The notes: a model not told the origin generated them from the letters alone. Positions 36,108 through 45,035 are shown, counted from the first letter of the stretch. The stretch is 64,000 nt of DNA from Myroides pelagicus (GCF_009711055.1 NZ_WMJY01000018.1:1-64000); one strand, 5' to 3'. Made by a program: numbers and translations.

Positions 36108-37340
36108 TTACTTTTTTTGATAAAATTGAGCCATTTTATCCATTATTAAGTTAAATTGCACATCTACTTCCTCTGCGTTTTTACTAGTCAATGGAAAAGG
36201 AACCATATGAGAATACTTAAAAGGAAAGTCAAAAATGTTTACATCTATCGCAATATCTCTATAAGGTCCTTTCAGCATATTTAATGCTTCTACTGGTGGT
36301 GCAACCTCATCTGTTTTTAGATTTATAGACAATATTTGCTTCTCTAATTCTCTTAAACGACTCTCTCGCTCACCTTGAAAGTGGTTGTAGCGAAGCATTG
36401 TTTTAAACCAACTTTCACCAGGATGCAATACACGATCTTGATAGTGGTTAAGACGAGATTCTGCAGCAAAATTCGTAGTCAATAACTGAGCAAATATCTT
36501 TTGCATCATTATAGTTGCCCTACCATCCATAATATATTTAGACACTGGAAACATACGATCTATAGTCATTCCTCCACAAAAACAAACTAACTTGGCTTGT
36601 GATAATATTCCAAGAGGGTTTGCCATCATTAATATAATAGAAAGAAATGATCCTATGGAATAACCAAACAAATCAATGGTCGCTCTAGGCGAAAGCACAT
36701 CAAATGCTCCAGCGCGCAAAGCTCTTTCCCAATCTATAAAATCGTAATAAGTCTGTAAACCCGACCAAAACATTCGTTGTGGATGTGCTTCCATACGTGT
36801 ACTAATAGCTGCATTAACATAGCTACTATCCGAATTTTGTTTCCAATCTGCTGCACGCTTTTGTGCTATTTCAAACATCAATTTACGATCAGACCACTGC
36901 CATGGTGTACGATCCATATGAAAGCTAATAGGAAACAAAACAACAGCCTTTCCTGTCCGCTTAGTCAAAGCATAAGCCCACGGCAAATACTTGTCCCATT
37001 TCTTCTCATTCAACCCGTGATACATTACTATAACCTCATCACATACAGGCTTATCCATTGGTTTTACAACCGCTATCGTATAATTTAAATTTTCTTTTAC
37101 ACTATAGTCTGGAACATCTAATAGCGTATCAGTATCTTCCGTGTACTTCACAAAGGACTCCTCTAACTCTTCTTGATGAGCTGAACAAAACAGCCGCTCT
37201 GATCCAATTAAAATACCATCTGCTTGTTTCGAAAAAAAAGGATACTTGTGAATCTCTACTCCTAATACGTCGTCTTTTACAACATCAGAGTCTTGTTGAA
37301 AGAGTTGTTTTAACCTTTCGTGAATTTGGTAGTAATGCAT
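36108..37340 (-). CDS. alpha/beta-hydrolase-like protein (possibly DUF6051)
   Basis: 410-residue soluble protein with an alpha/beta hydrolase core. It shows VIVMYHGLNEKKWDKYLPW (oxyanion-type HG), AVVLFPISFHMDRTPW, and a nucleophile elbow FGYSIGSFLS (GxSxG, Ser near residue 225). A C-terminal His in KYSHMVPFP could complete a triad. I associate this layout with the uncharacterised DUF6051 family, with moderate certainty. There is no signal peptide. It is on the same strand as the his operon but 128 bp upstream of the leader peptide and with its own stop, so it is separate. The substrate is unknown. Confidence 0.65.
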   Translation of the reverse strand: MHYYQIHERLKQLFQQDSDVVKDDVLGVEIHKYPFFSKQADGILIGSERLFCSAHQEELEESFVKYTEDTDTLLDVPDYSVKENLNYTIAVVKPMDKPVCDEVIVMYHGLNEKKWDKYLPWAYALTKRTGKAVVLFPISFHMDRTPWQWSDRKLMFEIAQKRAADWKQNSDSSYVNAAISTRMEAHPQRMFWSGLQTYYDFIDWERALRAGAFDVLSPRATIDLFGYSIGSFLSIILMMANPLGILSQAKLVCFCGGMTIDRMFPVSKYIMDGRATIMMQKIFAQLLTTNFAAESRLNHYQDRVLHPGESWFKTMLRYNHFQGERESRLRELEKQILSINLKTDEVAPPVEALNMLKGPYRDIAIDVNIFDFPFKYSHMVPFPLTSKNAEEVDVQFNLIMDKMAQFYQKK

Positions 37341-37498
37341 TACATTTTATATAAGGTGAATCTCAGTGATTTTAATACAAACGTTTTTTCTCCCCTGCTT
37401 ATTACTATCATGAGCTAAAAATATACACAATAGACCCTAAATTCTATAACTTAGTTCACTACTTATTCTAGTTACTTATATCTTTACAAAAAAAAAGT

Positions 37499-37837
37499 AT
37501 GATTTCTTCTTACCGCATAATCAGTTGTCGATATTTCTTCTTTAATGATTTTGACGGAATTACTATATACCCATTTATAATTCTAAAAAATAAAGAGAGT
37601 AGAAACAATACTACACTAATACAACACGAATGTATTCACCTTAGACAACAATTGGAGCTCTTAATCCTTCCTTTCTATTTTTGGTATATAGGTGAGTTTC
37701 TTTGGCATTGGGTGATGACAAGAAATACTCGATTAGCTTATAAAAGCATCAGCTTTGAAAGAGAAGCCTACACACATGAAAACACAATTGATTATTTAGA
37801 TAAACGCAAAGCTTATTCTTTCTTAAAACACTTATAG
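37499..37837 (+). CDS. mini zinc-metallopeptidase-like protein
   Basis: 112 residues with a zinc-binding HECIH (43-47) in a helix, a hydrophobic segment (about 53-71, LLILPFYFWYIGEFLW) and a downstream glutamate in SFEREAY (E89) that could be the third zinc ligand of a gluzincin. Short membrane-linked proteins with this HExxH...FEREAY layout occur in Bacteroidota, from memory, and none has a characterised substrate. Upstream is only a near-match -7 box (TATCTTTA, 37479). If it is an enzyme it is very small; it might instead only bind metal. Confidence 0.6.
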   Translation: MISSYRIISCRYFFFNDFDGITIYPFIILKNKESRNNTTLIQHECIHLRQQLELLILPFYFWYIGEFLWHWVMTRNTRLAYKSISFEREAYTHENTIDYLDKRKAYSFLKHL

Positions 37838-37860
37838 CAGTAACTTGGCAACAAATATTG

Positions 37861-38265
37861 TTATCCATTCATTGCTACATGTCTATCAAACTTTCCTTCA
37901 ATCAGTTCAATAGAGAGAATATGACTACCGAAATACGCTCCTCCTTCATAACTAAATTCAACATTTTGATGACCAGTAAAACAAAGTGACAACAAATTTA
38001 AATCACTCAAAAACTGCTGTTCGGACAATCTCTCAATTCCTCGACTATACACAAGATATAACTCTTCTGCAATATGCTTTTTAGCTTGACTGTCGTACTG
38101 TTCTAACTGAACCAACAATTGATTCACTTCTCTTAGTACTTCCTCTGTTTCTTCAACAGAACAATACATACAAATATTAATCTCTTGTTGACCAAAACAA
38201 TAATCCATTTCTAAAATATCCTCATCATAGTCAGAACCTCTAAAATCTTTCAAACCTACTTTCAT
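37861..38265 (-). CDS. immunity-like protein, paralogue 1
   Basis: 134-residue acidic soluble protein, same length and architecture as the protein at 41702-42106. Shared traits: an N-terminal SDYDEDILE / SEYDEQTLE block, a central L-x-D-x-N-L-x-S-L-x-F-T-G strand, and an EFSYEGG / EFTYEGN segment before the C-terminal strand. The fold may be DUF2262-like, a group found among polymorphic-toxin immunity proteins, but this is a weak inference. It begins directly at the end of the 210-aa gene (no spacer), so the two form an operon. No toxin gene is near. Confidence 0.6.
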   Translation of the reverse strand: MKVGLKDFRGSDYDEDILEMDYCFGQQEINICMYCSVEETEEVLREVNQLLVQLEQYDSQAKKHIAEELYLVYSRGIERLSEQQFLSDLNLLSLCFTGHQNVEFSYEGGAYFGSHILSIELIEGKFDRHVAMNG

Positions 38266-38898
38266 CTAACTATTATTCAATACTTTATCCAAAACACTAA
38301 TTAATTCCTCTGGAGAAATAAACTGCTGCATAAACTCCTCTAAACTTCCCTCATTGCTAATTTCCATAAAAAACTCTTCGTGATCAGTTCCGAATACGGT
38401 TGGGTTGTCTGGACTAGGGTCTTCTAAACAAATATAATAATGGTCTGGAAAACCATAACTATAAAATACTTGTACCATTGTGGGCTGTTTTACACCTACT
38501 ACCTCTTCTATCACACTGAGATCAACCGATGTACCATCACTAAAATCTACATTCCACTCTTGGTAATCTGCCGATCCTTCCAAGTAAGGTGTAAAAAGCT
38601 GTCCTGACCAAAACATTTGTCCTCTTCCTTCTTCGGTTAATTCATAATAGTGAGCAATCAGTTTTTGATAAAAAATTGCCCTATCTGTGTTTAACAAAGT
38701 TTGATTAGCTTCAATATATTCTTCGATACCATAGATTGGCTCTTCTTCCCCTGCTGCTCCCCAAGGAGTATCTTCTGATCTAGGATAAAGAACAGTATTA
38801 AAGGATATCGACTGAATATCGTCTAATAAACTATTGCCATTTACACGACTTACATCTCCACCTAAAGTGCGTATTGTATTTAATATTTCTTTTTTCAT
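38266..38898 (-). CDS. SUKH-like (SMI1/KNR4) protein of unknown function
   Basis: 210-residue soluble acidic protein. The C-terminal half (YSYGFPDHYYICLEDPSP..VFGTDHEEFF..LEEFMQQF) resembles the SMI1/KNR4 (SUKH) fold often used by immunity proteins against polymorphic nuclease toxins; the assignment is by pattern only. It is immediately followed by the 134-aa gene. A -7 box (TATATTTG on the minus strand, 38914-38921) lies 15 bp upstream of the start. It may be an orphan immunity gene or a domestic regulator. Confidence 0.55.
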   Translation of the reverse strand: MKKEILNTIRTLGGDVSRVNGNSLLDDIQSISFNTVLYPRSEDTPWGAAGEEEPIYGIEEYIEANQTLLNTDRAIFYQKLIAHYYELTEEGRGQMFWSGQLFTPYLEGSADYQEWNVDFSDGTSVDLSVIEEVVGVKQPTMVQVFYSYGFPDHYYICLEDPSPDNPTVFGTDHEEFFMEISNEGSLEEFMQQFISPEELISVLDKVLNNS

Positions 38899-38913
38899 TA
38901 TCTTCTATTTACG

Positions 38914-38921
38914 CAAATATA
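38914..38921 (-). promoter_or_regulatory. -7 box of the SUKH-like/immunity-like pair
   Basis: Minus-strand TATATTTG, 15 bp before the start at 38898. Confidence 0.4.
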
Positions 38922-39043
38922 TCTTTATTTACATGAAGCTATGACTAATATTCCCCATATAAACGAAAAACTACTAATGACCAGTCCTAAAAAAATAAGG
39001 GACATGAATAAGAATTCATACCCCTTTATACTATATGTCCAAA

Positions 39044-40435
39044 CTAAAATTGCTTTTTATAATCTTCAATTTCTTCTACTGTCTTAATTAGGTCAGGCCC
39101 TAATACTTTATAACCTGATGAAGTAATTTGAATATCGTCCTCAATGCGAATCCCTCCAAAATGAGCAAACTGTCTCACCTTTTCATAATTAATAAACTCT
39201 TCGTATTTTTTCTCTGCTCCCCACATTTCTATTAACTCAGGGATAAAGTAAATACCTGGTTCTACCGTGATTACATGCCCTGCTTTCAATTCTTTACCTA
39301 AGCGAAGTGACTTCATGCCAAACTGTGTCTTATTCTTTGGATCTGCTACAGTATACCCCACATATTGTTCTCCTAGATCTTCCATATCATGCACATCTAA
39401 TCCCATCATATGCCCTAGACCACATTGAAAGAACATCGTATGTGCATGATTAGCCACTGCATCTTGAGCATTTCCCTTCATAAATCCTAAATCTATAAGT
39501 CCTTGTGCTAATAGTTCACAGGCTATTAAGTGTACGTCTTTATATCTTACTCCTTCTTTTAAAGCTGATTTTGCTCCTTCAAAGGAGTTCAAAACCACGT
39601 TGTACAAATCGCGTTGTTCTGGAGTAAATGTTTTATCTACTGGAAAAGTACGTGTCAAATCAGAGGCATACCCCATTGGAGTTTCACAACCCGAATCATT
39701 TAACAACAAACGCCCTGAAGTCAAGGTATTCATCTTGTAGTGATTGTGTAATATACCCCCATTAATAGTTACAATGGAAGGGTACGCTAACTCACAGTTA
39801 TTACTTCCTGCGATATGCTGAATAGCACTAACGACCTCATACTCTTTGACGCCAGGCTTTGCCATTCGCATAGCCATCAAATGCATCTGATTCGTTACCT
39901 CTAATGCCTTTTCTATCTCTACTATTTCCTGTGCTTCTTTTATCTCTCGTTGTTTGACAATAGCCTCAATCATAGCCACAGAAGGCTTTAATTGGTCAAT
40001 AGGTAATTGTACTAGCTTACTTAGCTGTATTTTATTACTTGACTGATAAGGAGGCAAATAGTGTATCTGTCTTTTTGCATTGAGCACGCCTTTTACATAG
40101 TTGCCTAATTCGTCTTTTGATCGAACTTCTACTACACCTGCTTTATCACATTTCTCTTTTAGCGTTTCTTGTCGCCCCATCCATACAATAGCATCAATAG
40201 ACATTTCATCGCCAAAAATGATTGTTTTATTCTCATCTAAATCAATTACTGCTGCTAAATAAGGCTGTTGGATACCAAAATAATACAGAAAAGTACTATC
40301 CTGTCTAAAGCGGTAAGTATTATCCTCAAAATTTACAGGGTTTTCAATATTTCCTAAAAATAACAATAGCCCCTTAGTCTCTATATTTTTAACTAAAGTC
40401 GCTCTTCGTTGAATGTATGTATCTCTACTAAACAT
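39044..40435 (-). CDS. pepP: Xaa-Pro aminopeptidase, M24 family
   Basis: 463-residue aminopeptidase P-like dimetal peptidase that removes an N-terminal residue preceding proline. An N-terminal creatinase-like domain (about 1-165) precedes a pita-bread domain. Its metal ligands appear in LLNDSGCETPMGYASDLTRTFP (two Asp), GLGHMMGLDVHDM (His), TVEPGIYFIPE (Glu) and GGIRIEDDI (Glu). There is no signal peptide, so it is cytoplasmic. It is monocistronic, 88 bp downstream of the SWIM protein gene on the same strand. Confidence 0.9.
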   Translation of the reverse strand: MFSRDTYIQRRATLVKNIETKGLLLFLGNIENPVNFEDNTYRFRQDSTFLYYFGIQQPYLAAVIDLDENKTIIFGDEMSIDAIVWMGRQETLKEKCDKAGVVEVRSKDELGNYVKGVLNAKRQIHYLPPYQSSNKIQLSKLVQLPIDQLKPSVAMIEAIVKQREIKEAQEIVEIEKALEVTNQMHLMAMRMAKPGVKEYEVVSAIQHIAGSNNCELAYPSIVTINGGILHNHYKMNTLTSGRLLLNDSGCETPMGYASDLTRTFPVDKTFTPEQRDLYNVVLNSFEGAKSALKEGVRYKDVHLIACELLAQGLIDLGFMKGNAQDAVANHAHTMFFQCGLGHMMGLDVHDMEDLGEQYVGYTVADPKNKTQFGMKSLRLGKELKAGHVITVEPGIYFIPELIEMWGAEKKYEEFINYEKVRQFAHFGGIRIEDDIQITSSGYKVLGPDLIKTVEEIEDYKKQF

Positions 40436-40523
40436 AGTTTTGGTTTTTTAAAGTTTTCTAAGTTAACAACTTTAACGAATACGATAAGGTCTAAAGCCTA
40501 AAAATTGTAAAAACAACTCTTTT

Positions 40524-41534
40524 TTACTTTTCAAAAAACACACGCACATCTTGATAGATATTATGCTTTGCTGAAATACTCAACAAAAATTGAGTAAAGT
40601 CATTTCTAAACAGATACCGCTTGGTTGATTTCTCTAATAAAATATTCTTCAACAAATCAACAAATTGATTCATACGATCTGTGTTTGCCGTCAAATAGAT
40701 ATATTGAACCAACATATACTCATACTCCTTATTCGTTAAATAAGGTAGCTCAAATAAACGATGTAAATGAATCTCAACATTATGTCTCCATTCCTTGTCA
40801 TCTTTAATATTATTAATTGACAAAGCAAAACGTTCAATATAGGCATCTACATATACTCCTAGTTTCTTACTATAATGTGACACGCGCTGATCAAAGGCAT
40901 ACAATGTATCTAAAAAAGCAGCAAAAATCTTATAAGCAATCGGCTTATTGATGTTAGCTATCATAAACTTCTCTACAGGCTCCAGAGCAATCGTGAGTAA
41001 ATCTAGTATTTGCTTAATCTTGACTGCCTCTAATGTCTTTCTCTTGCCCGCTACAGAGGCTATCACTTCCTCTGTAGTCTCCTTTACTTGCTCAGCTGTA
41101 TAGGTAATCTCTTGCTTGCCGTAAGTCAATAAGAACTGTTTTTCTAATGATTTATTCTTCTTGAAAACTCCCTTCATCCAGTTAATCAAAACTTCTGGTT
41201 CTAACTGTAGCAATAAAGCCTCACTCTCACTTAGTTTGCGTTTCTTATTCTTCGTCGATTTTGCCTTTATTTTACTTCCGTCAATCTCGTTATTTATGGC
41301 TAAAACGACCGCTATTTTATGTAGACAAACTTCTTCAGAAGAAGTACAATCACATGTCATCGCTTCTATTTTATCTCCATGCAATACTACACTTACGTCA
41401 AAACTATAAGTCTCATCATCAACAAAAGCGATATAACGCCCTGCTGATTCCTTCTCCAATTCGCGAACAGGAAACTTATTAGCCTTTGTAATATCTTGTT
41501 TACGCTGTTTCTTTATTAAATCTTGAATTTGCAT
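40524..41534 (-). CDS. SWIM zinc-finger domain protein
   Basis: 336 residues. The N-terminal part carries a SWIM finger, CxCx6CxH (C61, C63, C70, H72, in MTCDCTSSEEVCLHK), which usually binds DNA or proteins. It is followed by a basic linker (KIKAKSTKNKKRK) and a long helical C-terminal region without a recognised domain. Many bacterial SWIM proteins sit beside SNF2 helicases, but none is adjacent here. Two -7-like boxes (minus-strand TATCTTTG at 41581-41588 and TAGATTTG at 41563-41570) precede it. Function is not inferable beyond nucleic-acid or protein binding. Confidence 0.75.
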   Translation of the reverse strand: MQIQDLIKKQRKQDITKANKFPVRELEKESAGRYIAFVDDETYSFDVSVVLHGDKIEAMTCDCTSSEEVCLHKIAVVLAINNEIDGSKIKAKSTKNKKRKLSESEALLLQLEPEVLINWMKGVFKKNKSLEKQFLLTYGKQEITYTAEQVKETTEEVIASVAGKRKTLEAVKIKQILDLLTIALEPVEKFMIANINKPIAYKIFAAFLDTLYAFDQRVSHYSKKLGVYVDAYIERFALSINNIKDDKEWRHNVEIHLHRLFELPYLTNKEYEYMLVQYIYLTANTDRMNQFVDLLKNILLEKSTKRYLFRNDFTQFLLSISAKHNIYQDVRVFFEK

Positions 41535-41580
41535 ATATTCTAGTACTAAAAGAGATTATCCACAAATCTACTCTTCCTTT

Positions 41581-41588
41581 CAAAGATA
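41581..41588 (-). promoter_or_regulatory. -7 box of the SWIM protein gene
   Basis: Minus-strand TATCTTTG; a second TAnnTTTG match, TAGATTTG, lies at 41563-41570. Confidence 0.4.
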
Positions 41589-41655
41589 AAAAAATACGCC
41601 ATGTATTAATTAACCCTCAAAGCAAGTAGTCCATAGCCACCATCAAAACAAAAAA

Positions 41656-41677
41656 GGTTAGTAGTCGCCTACTAACC
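41656..41677 (-). terminator. terminator of immunity-like gene 2
   Basis: Perfect 9-bp stem (41656-41664 with 41669-41677), TCGC loop, followed on the minus strand by a T-run. Confidence 0.75.
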
Positions 41678-41701
41678 CTTCAATTATAAAAACATAAACA
41701 A

Positions 41702-42106
41702 TTATCCTTCTACTGCTATATCTTTTTCGAATCTTCCATTTACTAAAGAAATACACACGATCTGCTCTCCAAAAATCTCCTCATTTCCTTCATAAGTAAA
41801 CTCCGCTTCTCCATCTCCTGTAAAATATAGCGACACTAAATTAAAGTCTGCAGCAAACTCCTCTTGGGAAATACTGTGTTTTTTCGAATAAGTCTTAAAC
41901 AATTTATCAGTTATCAACTGAATTCCTTTCTTGTTTAACTCCGTTAAGTGTTCCATCGTTTGATTGACATCAACCAATATTTCTTCTAAATTGTCATCTG
42001 CATTGAATATACTTAAGATTACCGGAAATTCATTAATCTCAATAATTCTCTCTAGTGTCTGTTCGTCATATTCAGAAGGAACAAAGTGTTCAGCTGTTAA
42101 CTTCAT
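41702..42106 (-). CDS. immunity-like protein, paralogue 2
   Basis: 134 residues, matching the length of the gene at 37861 and alignable over its whole length though strongly diverged. Shared elements: EYDEQTLE, VDVNQTMEHL (VNQLLVQLE in the other), DFNLVSLYFTGDGEAEFTYEGN, and a C-terminal NGRFEKDIAVEG (EGKFDRHVAMNG). Soluble and acidic. It is a single gene with its own -7 box (TACTTTTG, 42130-42137 minus) and terminator. Paralogous copies 3.4 kb apart without a toxin suggest an immunity-type reservoir, but a housekeeping role is not excluded. Confidence 0.6.
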   Translation of the reverse strand: MKLTAEHFVPSEYDEQTLERIIEINEFPVILSIFNADDNLEEILVDVNQTMEHLTELNKKGIQLITDKLFKTYSKKHSISQEEFAADFNLVSLYFTGDGEAEFTYEGNEEIFGEQIVCISLVNGRFEKDIAVEG

Positions 42107-42129
42107 AATAGTCTATTTATTTATTCGCT

Positions 42130-42137
42130 CAAAAGTA
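42130..42137 (-). promoter_or_regulatory. -7 box of immunity-like gene 2
   Basis: Minus-strand TACTTTTG, 23 bp upstream of the start at 42106. Confidence 0.4.
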
Positions 42138-42291
42138 CATATTCTATTTTTTCACACAAAACAATAACTGAATCAACATTCAACTATCCTACACTTTTTT
42201 ACCATATCGCTCTACTACAAACAAATTAGTAGATTATCCACTATTCGTAAAATCTACTACTATTTAATGTACCTTTATTAAAATTCTAAAA

Positions 42292-43266
42292 ATGAAAAAA
42301 TTAATTATCTTCAGTTTACTATTTGTCAGTACACTTTTTGCTTCGTGTAACACTAGTTCGAATCACTATTGGATAGACAACCCTACCGACGCACCCATCA
42401 CAATCTATATCGATGATACCGTGTATGATATACCCGCTATGACCAAAATAGACATTGACTTAGAGTATGGTAAACACCAACTAAAGTACAATGGACAAGA
42501 ACTCACTTTTCACAATGGTGGACGAACCAATAAAGGACAAGCTATCATTAATCCTACACAAAGTACTTATGTATTTATGGCTCATCAGTTTATCAATCAA
42601 AATGACGAAAGAGCTACTGATAAATTCGTAGAATGGGCACTCAAAACACAAAGCGACTCCCTTCGTCTAAAAATAAACGATACGATCACTACTTTATTTG
42701 TGCCATTCAAAGCTACAAATCAATTGTTCCTTTCTAAAAGTGATTACAATTGGGATTACAACATAGAAGAGCCCATGCCAGAAGGAATTACTTTATCTAA
42801 TCCAATCGTAACTAGACAAAATCGCTCTTTGCTAAATGACCCAAATTACCAAGCTGGTAAATTCCAAGAGACGCTATTTAAACTTTATAGAGAACAAGAA
42901 TTCAAAGATTTCATAAAACAATACAGTGATGAGAAAATAGAGTTCTTACTTGAGAAAACACCTTATGCAGAACTGCCAAAACGAAAAATAACATTAACCA
43001 AATTAAAGGATATTACTGATGCAGAATACCAACAAAAACTAGAGGGACAAGTCAAGCTGTTTGACCAATGGCTAGATCTAAACGGTAGCCAATCGGCTGA
43101 GGGGTTCAAAGAAGTGCTCCTTTCGCAAGAATTAAACACTATAAAAGCCGACTTTTTAAAAAAATACCCGAAGAATTACTCCTTTAATCAAGCTACTAAT
43201 GAGTTTAACACACAAAAACAACCTTTTATGCAATATCAACTTAATATCATTGACGATAAACAGTAG
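42292..43266 (+). CDS. hypothetical lipoprotein
   Basis: 324 residues with a clear type II signal peptide (lipobox LFASC, C19) followed by NTSSNH. The mature part begins with a small beta-rich domain (about 25-75, DNPTDAPITIYIDDTVYDIPAMTKIDIDLEYGKH). This resembles a domain that places a charged or structured molecule at the surface, but no family name is certain. The remainder is mixed and helical with no catalytic motif visible. It is transcribed alone; the terminator at 43357-43395 is shared with the convergent lipoprotein gene. Function unknown. Confidence 0.65.
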   Translation: MKKLIIFSLLFVSTLFASCNTSSNHYWIDNPTDAPITIYIDDTVYDIPAMTKIDIDLEYGKHQLKYNGQELTFHNGGRTNKGQAIINPTQSTYVFMAHQFINQNDERATDKFVEWALKTQSDSLRLKINDTITTLFVPFKATNQLFLSKSDYNWDYNIEEPMPEGITLSNPIVTRQNRSLLNDPNYQAGKFQETLFKLYREQEFKDFIKQYSDEKIEFLLEKTPYAELPKRKITLTKLKDITDAEYQQKLEGQVKLFDQWLDLNGSQSAEGFKEVLLSQELNTIKADFLKKYPKNYSFNQATNEFNTQKQPFMQYQLNIIDDKQ

Positions 43267-43356
43267 CATAGCGAAAGTCATAATCATCTACCTGACTTGT
43301 ACAGGATTGCATATAGTCAACCTTAGCTAACAATGACTAGATAAAAGATACAGCAA

Positions 43357-43395
43357 AAAAGTCCGCAAAGAGCATCGGGCTCCTTGCGGACTTTT
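43357..43395. terminator. bidirectional terminator
   Basis: 12-bp stem (43357-43368 with 43384-43395) extended by an inner GAGC/GCTC pair, with A/T flanks, between two convergent lipoprotein genes. Confidence 0.8.
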
Positions 43396-43437
43396 AGTAT
43401 TTGCTAAGACTTATATCAAGTCTTCTCTATATTTAGA

Positions 43438-43998
43438 TTAAAATTTATGCGATTCTAGATTCTCATCCTCATCAAAGATAACTACTGCATGTCCACTAGG
43501 CGCATCATAAGGCGCTTTTTCGAGTACCGATGGATTCGTTGGATATGTACCATTAGCATAGACTAGAGACTTCCATTCTCCCTCAGACTTTACAGTTAAT
43601 ACTCTCCAAGTATTCTCTAAAGTTGGTTCTGCAAAAATAGCTCCTTGCATTACAGTAAACTTCGTGATCAGCTGATACTCTGCATTGAGTAATAAAACAG
43701 TACATCCGCCTGTCCCACAAAAGTAAGGGCCAGATAAACGAACAAAAAATTCCTTTGCCCCGTCATTATTTAAATCAATAGCATAAAACTGAAATTGACG
43801 GTCTGCCTCCGTCAAAAGAGGTAACTCTTCTGCAGAAAGCAAACTTGAAGTAATATACTCTCCAATAGCTTTTTCTGTTGCATCCTCTTTTATCTCTTGT
43901 ACCTCAACAGATGGAGTAGTCTCTTCTTTCTTTTCTTGTTTGCATCCTACCAAGGCTAAAGCCCCAAATAAGATAACTAAATACGGTAACTTTTTCAT
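43438..43998 (-). CDS. hypothetical lipoprotein with calcium-loop-like segment
   Basis: 186 residues; signal peptide with lipobox ALVGC (C19) followed by KQEKKEE. The mature domain contains FYAIDLNNDGAKEFFVRL, an EF-hand/FG-GAP-like Asp-rich loop common in Bacteroidota surface lipoproteins, and a Cys pair in YFCGTGGCTVLLL that could form a disulfide. No enzymatic motif seen. It probably ends at the bidirectional terminator 43357-43395. Function unknown. Confidence 0.65.
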   Translation of the reverse strand: MKKLPYLVILFGALALVGCKQEKKEETTPSVEVQEIKEDATEKAIGEYITSSLLSAEELPLLTEADRQFQFYAIDLNNDGAKEFFVRLSGPYFCGTGGCTVLLLNAEYQLITKFTVMQGAIFAEPTLENTWRVLTVKSEGEWKSLVYANGTYPTNPSVLEKAPYDAPSGHAVVIFDEDENLESHKF

Positions 43999-44091
43999 AC
44001 GTGTCTATTATTATACCTACAAAGATGAAGAAAGTCTACGAAAAAACAAGAAATAACCACTTATTTACAAAAGAGTACAGCAACCCAACAT

Positions 44092-44715
44092 TCACTCACC
44101 TTTCTTAATACCGTGAAGGCGGATGACACGAGCTACTCCTCTATGGTATTGCCCCTCTGCTAAATTAACTTCTTGTACATCTAATTGTATAAAATCAAAG
44201 TCTAAAAAATCTACTTTTAGCTGTTCTACAGTATATAGTAAATCAATATTAGTAGGTCCTCCGACCTCTGGATTATCTTTTTGCTTGTGAATGTGCTCCT
44301 GCTCAAAAGCCTCCAAAATAACTCGTCCCCCATTTTTGATTAATGCACTCAATTGTCGATGATACGCTTGTCTTTTTTCCTTTGGAAAATGAGCATAAAT
44401 CAAAGCAATCGCATCAAATATTTCCTTTTCCAATTGCAAACCATCCATTGTACTAACAGCATAGTTAAGCGTTACTTGGTTTGCTTTTGCTAATTGCATC
44501 GCCTTCCTTTTAGCTTCTTCACTTTGATCAAATGCTTCTACCTTCCACCCACACTGAGCCGCATATACAGCATTGCGTCCTTCACCTTCTGCTACCATTA
44601 ATATTCTCCCTGGAGATTCTGCAACCCGATCGAGTACCTCCTTAAAAAACGCATTAGGCACTTTGCCGTATGCATAGTCTTCTTCAGCATATCGCTCTTC
44701 CCAAAATGCTTTCAT
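44092..44715 (-). CDS. class I SAM-dependent methyltransferase (TehB-like)
   Basis: 207-residue methyltransferase resembling the TehB/tellurite-resistance group: it starts FWEERYAEEDYAYGKVPNAFF, with motif I ILMVAEGEGRNAVYAAQCGWKV. The GxGxG loop reads GEGRN, and the acidic residue at the end of strand 2 is VEAFDQS. The family transfers methyl groups to soft nucleophiles or small molecules; the substrate here is unknown. It starts 5 bp after the rhodanese gene stop, so it is the second gene of a rhodanese/methyltransferase operon. The pairing hints at sulfur or chalcogen chemistry, by inference. Confidence 0.82.
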   Translation of the reverse strand: MKAFWEERYAEEDYAYGKVPNAFFKEVLDRVAESPGRILMVAEGEGRNAVYAAQCGWKVEAFDQSEEAKRKAMQLAKANQVTLNYAVSTMDGLQLEKEIFDAIALIYAHFPKEKRQAYHRQLSALIKNGGRVILEAFEQEHIHKQKDNPEVGGPTNIDLLYTVEQLKVDFLDFDFIQLDVQEVNLAEGQYHRGVARVIRLHGIKKGE

Positions 44716-44720
44716 ACTAC

Positions 44721-45035
44721 TTACTTCTGATGCTTAATTACATTGCCTACACTACCTCCATTTACTACCTGCTGATAGCCATTTTGATTCAATACGCGCT
44801 TTGCCTGTCCACTGCGCATTCCACTTCGACAAAACACAATTATCTTACTCTCTTTATTCAACTTACTCAGCTTATTACTCAACTGATCTACTGGAATATT
44901 AATAGCCCCTTTTGCTGTACCTGACTTATACTCGCCGATTGTACGCACATCAACTAATACAGCTCCTGACTTTAAATAAGTAGCTAAATCGTTCCCTTCT
45001 TTGGATCCAAATATCTTTTTTAAAAATGTAAACAT
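44721..45035 (-). CDS. single-domain rhodanese-like sulfurtransferase
   Basis: 104-residue rhodanese domain. It contains VLVDVRTIGEYKSGTAKGAINIP and the active-site loop CRSGMRS with nucleophile C69, fitting thiosulfate or persulfide sulfur transfer. A hydrophobic N-terminus (FTFLKKIFG) is short and not a signal peptide. It is the first gene of the operon with the TehB-like methyltransferase (5-bp gap). A minus-strand TACTTTTG -7 box lies at 45058-45065, 22 bp upstream of the start. Confidence 0.88.
   Translation of the reverse strand: MFTFLKKIFGSKEGNDLATYLKSGAVLVDVRTIGEYKSGTAKGAINIPVDQLSNKLSKLNKESKIIVFCRSGMRSGQAKRVLNQNGYQQVVNGGSVGNVIKHQK

Noticed and set aside
36777-37088. 103-aa plus-strand ORF opposite the alpha/beta hydrolase gene
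   Set aside because: Cys/Ile/Leu-rich shadow without domain features; the minus-strand gene has clear hydrolase motifs.
37838-37860. CTTGGCAACAAATATTG next to the mini-metallopeptidase as a third repeat copy
   Set aside because: Only 14 nt match one end of the 69-bp element; too short to call a copy, kept as a remark under the repeat finding.
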